From: Actinomycetes bacterium
Lineage (GTDB): Bacteria > Actinomycetota > Acidimicrobiia > Acidimicrobiales > Palsa-688
Direction: 5' to 3'
Assembly (NCBI GenBank): GCA_021798075.1
Contig: JAJZYO010000091.1
Span: 1 to 7,406, forward strand
DNA length: 7,406 bases
The position numbers were made by a program, and so were the translations under genes. The notes under the pieces are model-generated. The model did not search any database. It worked only from the letters and a program-made list of their open reading frames with translations, and had not been told where the DNA came from. Below are positions 6,228 through 7,406 of this stretch, piece after piece. The stretch's first letter is position 1. Every line of letters begins with the position of its first letter.

Positions 6228-6285
6228 CTGCACCCAGTTTGCGGTCGCAGTGGCCATCTGGGTGCAGTTTGCCAAACTGGGTGCA
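6228..6285. repeat. Cluster of inverted repeats with alternative pairings after the operon
   Basis: Segment A, CTGCACCCAG (6228-6237, continuing TTTG to 6241), is a perfect inverted copy of segment B, CTGGGTGCAG (6258-6267). Shifted by a base, A (TGCACCCAGTTTG, 6229-6241) is also a perfect 13-bp inverted copy of segment C, CAAACTGGGTGCA (6273-6285). In addition CAGTTTG (6265-6271) pairs with CAAACTG (6273-6279) across a single base. The three pairings exclude each other. No T-run follows. The position between convergent genes suits a termination or mRNA-end element, or a REP-like dispersed repeat. Confidence 0.8.
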
Positions 6286-6289
6286 CGTT

Positions 6290-6310
6290 CCGGCGTTATT
6301 ACGACGCCGG
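6290..6310. terminator. GC-rich hairpin, candidate terminator between convergent genes
   Basis: CCGGCGT (6290-6296) and ACGCCGG (6304-6310) form a perfect 7-bp stem around the 7-base loop TATTACG. There is no T-run on either strand, so it would be the U-less type proposed for actinobacteria or simply an mRNA-end stabiliser. It could serve the plus-strand operon and the minus-strand transporter alike. Confidence 0.45.
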
Positions 6311-6371
6311 CCGCGCCCTGAAAGCAGATCCGCACCGAGAAACCGAGAACCCTACCTCCACTGGCCAACTC

Positions 6372-6436
6372 GAGCGCCTGGCCCGAGCGCCTGGCCCGAG
6401 CGTCTGGCCCGAGCGTCTGGCCCGATCGTCTGGCCG
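6372..6436. repeat. Five 13-bp tandem repeats
   Basis: The unit GAGCGCCTGGCCC is repeated five times. Copies 1 and 2 are identical, copies 3 and 4 carry one C-to-T change (GAGCGTCTGGCCC), and copy 5 reads GATCGTCTGGCCG. The unit is not a multiple of three, which fits a non-coding place. Confidence 0.92.
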
Positions 6437-6465
6437 GTGCCCAGCGGGCCGGTGCCCAGGGGGCC
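6436..6465. repeat. Two 15-bp tandem repeats next to the MFS gene stop
   Basis: GGTGCCCAGCGGGCC and GGTGCCCAGGGGGCC differ at one base. They follow directly on the 13-bp array, sharing base 6436, and end at the base before the stop codon of the transporter gene. Confidence 0.85.
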
Positions 6466-7406
6466 CTAGCGGCCCGCCGGCACTTCCTCGCCGGCCCGAG
6501 ATGGCGCCGGCGCCGGCAGTTCGCCCTGTCGGCGGGCGCCCCGGGTGGCCGAAAAAGCGGCCGCCAGCGCCATGACCGCGACGGACACGTAAAACGCAGT
6601 GTGCAGGCCAGTTGTAAACGCCCTCGCCACGGCCCCGTGGAGCTTCGCGGTCCCGACGAAGATGGCGAATGCTAGCGAGCGGGAGATCGACCGGGACGCG
6701 GCCAGGATCGCCACCGAGAAGGAGAACACCATCCCGACATTGGAAAACGTCCGCAGCATCCCCGAGGCTATGCCGAACACTTGCGGTTTCACGGCTCTCA
6801 TCAGCGCCGCCGAGTTGGCTGGGAAGAATCCGCTCGCCCCGACCCCGTTTACGATGCTCGCCAGCACCACGACCCAAAGCCCGCTGCCGACCGAGAGGGT
6901 GGCGAACCACAAAAGGGCCACACCTTGGAGCGCCAAACCGGCCGTTGCGGGGAGGACCGGCCCGAAGCGGTCGGACAGCCTGCCCGCCAACGGGCCGAAC
7001 ACGCTGCCCACCACGTACCCGGGCACGAGCAGCAGCGAGGCGTCGAGGGGAGAGAGGCCCCGCGGCCCTTGCAGGTACATGATCAGGAGGAAAAGGACGG
7101 CGTAGTTGGCGAGGCCCTGGAGGAGCGCGGCGAGCAGGGTCGGGCTCACCGTGGGCACGGCCAGGAGCGAGAGGTCGAGCATGGGGGCGGCCCGTTTCCT
7201 TTCGACGAAAACGAAGCTCGCTACCAAGACGGCGCCTCCGACGAGGAACCCGGTCGTGCTGGCGTCGAAGGGTGAGGTCGTGAGCCTCGTCACCGCCCAG
7301 AGGACCCCGAAGAGCCCCGCGCCCAAGAGGAACATGCCGGCTAGGTCGAGGCGGCGCTTGGCCCGCTGCCCGGTGTCGTGCAGCACGGCCCCCGTGAGGG
7401 CGATGG
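6466..7406 (-). CDS. DHA2 (EmrB/QacA) type MFS transporter, C-terminal half (cut by the window edge)
   Basis: The minus-strand frame is open from the right edge to TAG at 6466, giving about 312 residues. A GTG at 7384-7386 lies in the frame but is not the true start, because in-frame residues (IALTGA) continue upstream to the edge. The fragment begins with the charged cytoplasmic loop HDTGQRAKRRLDLAG that in 14-helix DHA2 exporters precedes helix 7. About eight hydrophobic segments follow, among them FLLGAGLFGVLWAV, LVGGAVLVASFVFV, NYAVLFLLIMYLQ, LLLVPGYVVGSVFGPLAG and LHTAFYVSVAVMALAAAF. The sequence GPLAGRLSDRFG is the repeated loop motif of the second half (GxLxDRxG). The protein ends in a short Pro/Arg-rich tail. 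Such proteins export drugs, dyes or metabolites with the proton gradient; the substrate cannot be inferred. It converges on the hem operon and shows no link to it other than position. Confidence 0.88.
   Translation of the reverse strand, partial: IALTGAVLHDTGQRAKRRLDLAGMFLLGAGLFGVLWAVTRLTTSPFDASTTGFLVGGAVLVASFVFVERKRAAPMLDLSLLAVPTVSPTLLAALLQGLANYAVLFLLIMYLQGPRGLSPLDASLLLVPGYVVGSVFGPLAGRLSDRFGPVLPATAGLALQGVALLWFATLSVGSGLWVVVLASIVNGVGASGFFPANSAALMRAVKPQVFGIASGMLRTFSNVGMVFSFSVAILAASRSISRSLAFAIFVGTAKLHGAVARAFTTGLHTAFYVSVAVMALAAAFSATRGARRQGELPAPAPSRAGEEVPAGR

Larger units (their letters stand above)
6184..6465. other. Non-coding repeat-rich spacer between convergent genes
   Basis: These 282 bases lie between the ends of two convergent genes. 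They hold, in order, a direct repeat, a set of inverted repeats, a GC-rich hairpin, about 60 bases with no visible structure (6311-6371), a 13-bp tandem repeat and a 15-bp tandem repeat. Open frames that cross the region on the plus strand have no start signal and no recognisable content. Confidence 0.75.

Noticed and set aside
6184..6465. CRISPR array, tRNA or attachment site in the repeat-rich spacer
   Set aside because: The repeats are contiguous without unique spacers, no cloverleaf can be drawn, and no integrase or duplicated tRNA end is present.
5805..6575. Plus-strand open frame across the spacer with a repeating peptide pattern
   Set aside because: The pattern only mirrors the 13-bp DNA repeat; the start lies inside hemD in another frame with no ribosome binding site.

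Overview
The window is very GC-rich, nearly gap-free bacterial DNA with GTG and TTG starts. The order rex–hemA–hemC–hemD is the one known from Actinomycetota such as Streptomyces. With the GC content, a likely leaderless rex promoter and an Eis-type acetyltransferase, this points to a high-GC actinobacterium. The divergent signature motifs in HemA (STCMRTE, GENEVLGQV) make a non-model lineage such as Acidimicrobiia plausible, but that is an inference.

Layout. Positions 1-777 (minus) hold the N-terminal 259 codons of an Eis-like GNAT acetyltransferase, cut by the left edge. Positions 778-905 are a divergent promoter region. Positions 906-6183 (plus) form one compact operon: rex (redox-sensing repressor), a precorrin-2 dehydrogenase, hemA (glutamyl-tRNA reductase), hemC (hydroxymethylbilane synthase), and a fused uroporphyrinogen-III C-methyltransferase/uroporphyrinogen-III synthase (cobA-hemD type). 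Gene junctions overlap or lie within a few bases. The exception is hemC/cobA-hemD, where a possible 18-codon ORF bridges the gap with GTGA overlaps at both ends. Positions 6184-6465 are a repeat-rich non-coding spacer between convergent genes. Positions 6466-7406 (minus) are the C-terminal half of a DHA2-type (EmrB/QacA) MFS exporter, cut by the right edge.

How the genes fit together. HemA makes glutamate-1-semialdehyde from glutamyl-tRNA. HemC and the HemD domain act later, turning porphobilinogen into uroporphyrinogen III. The methyltransferase domain of the same polypeptide then makes precorrin-2, and the dehydrogenase oxidises it to sirohydrochlorin. The operon therefore serves both the common tetrapyrrole trunk and the siroheme branch, and Rex probably ties it to the NADH/NAD+ ratio. 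hemL, hemB and a sirohydrochlorin ferrochelatase are needed but not in the window.

The gene content is mostly recognisable. The points most worth a second look are the bridging mini-ORF, the in-frame 4 x 15 bp repeat inside the HemD part, the changed signature motifs in HemA and HemC, the mutually exclusive inverted repeats after the operon, and the promoter/palindrome arrangement at rex.
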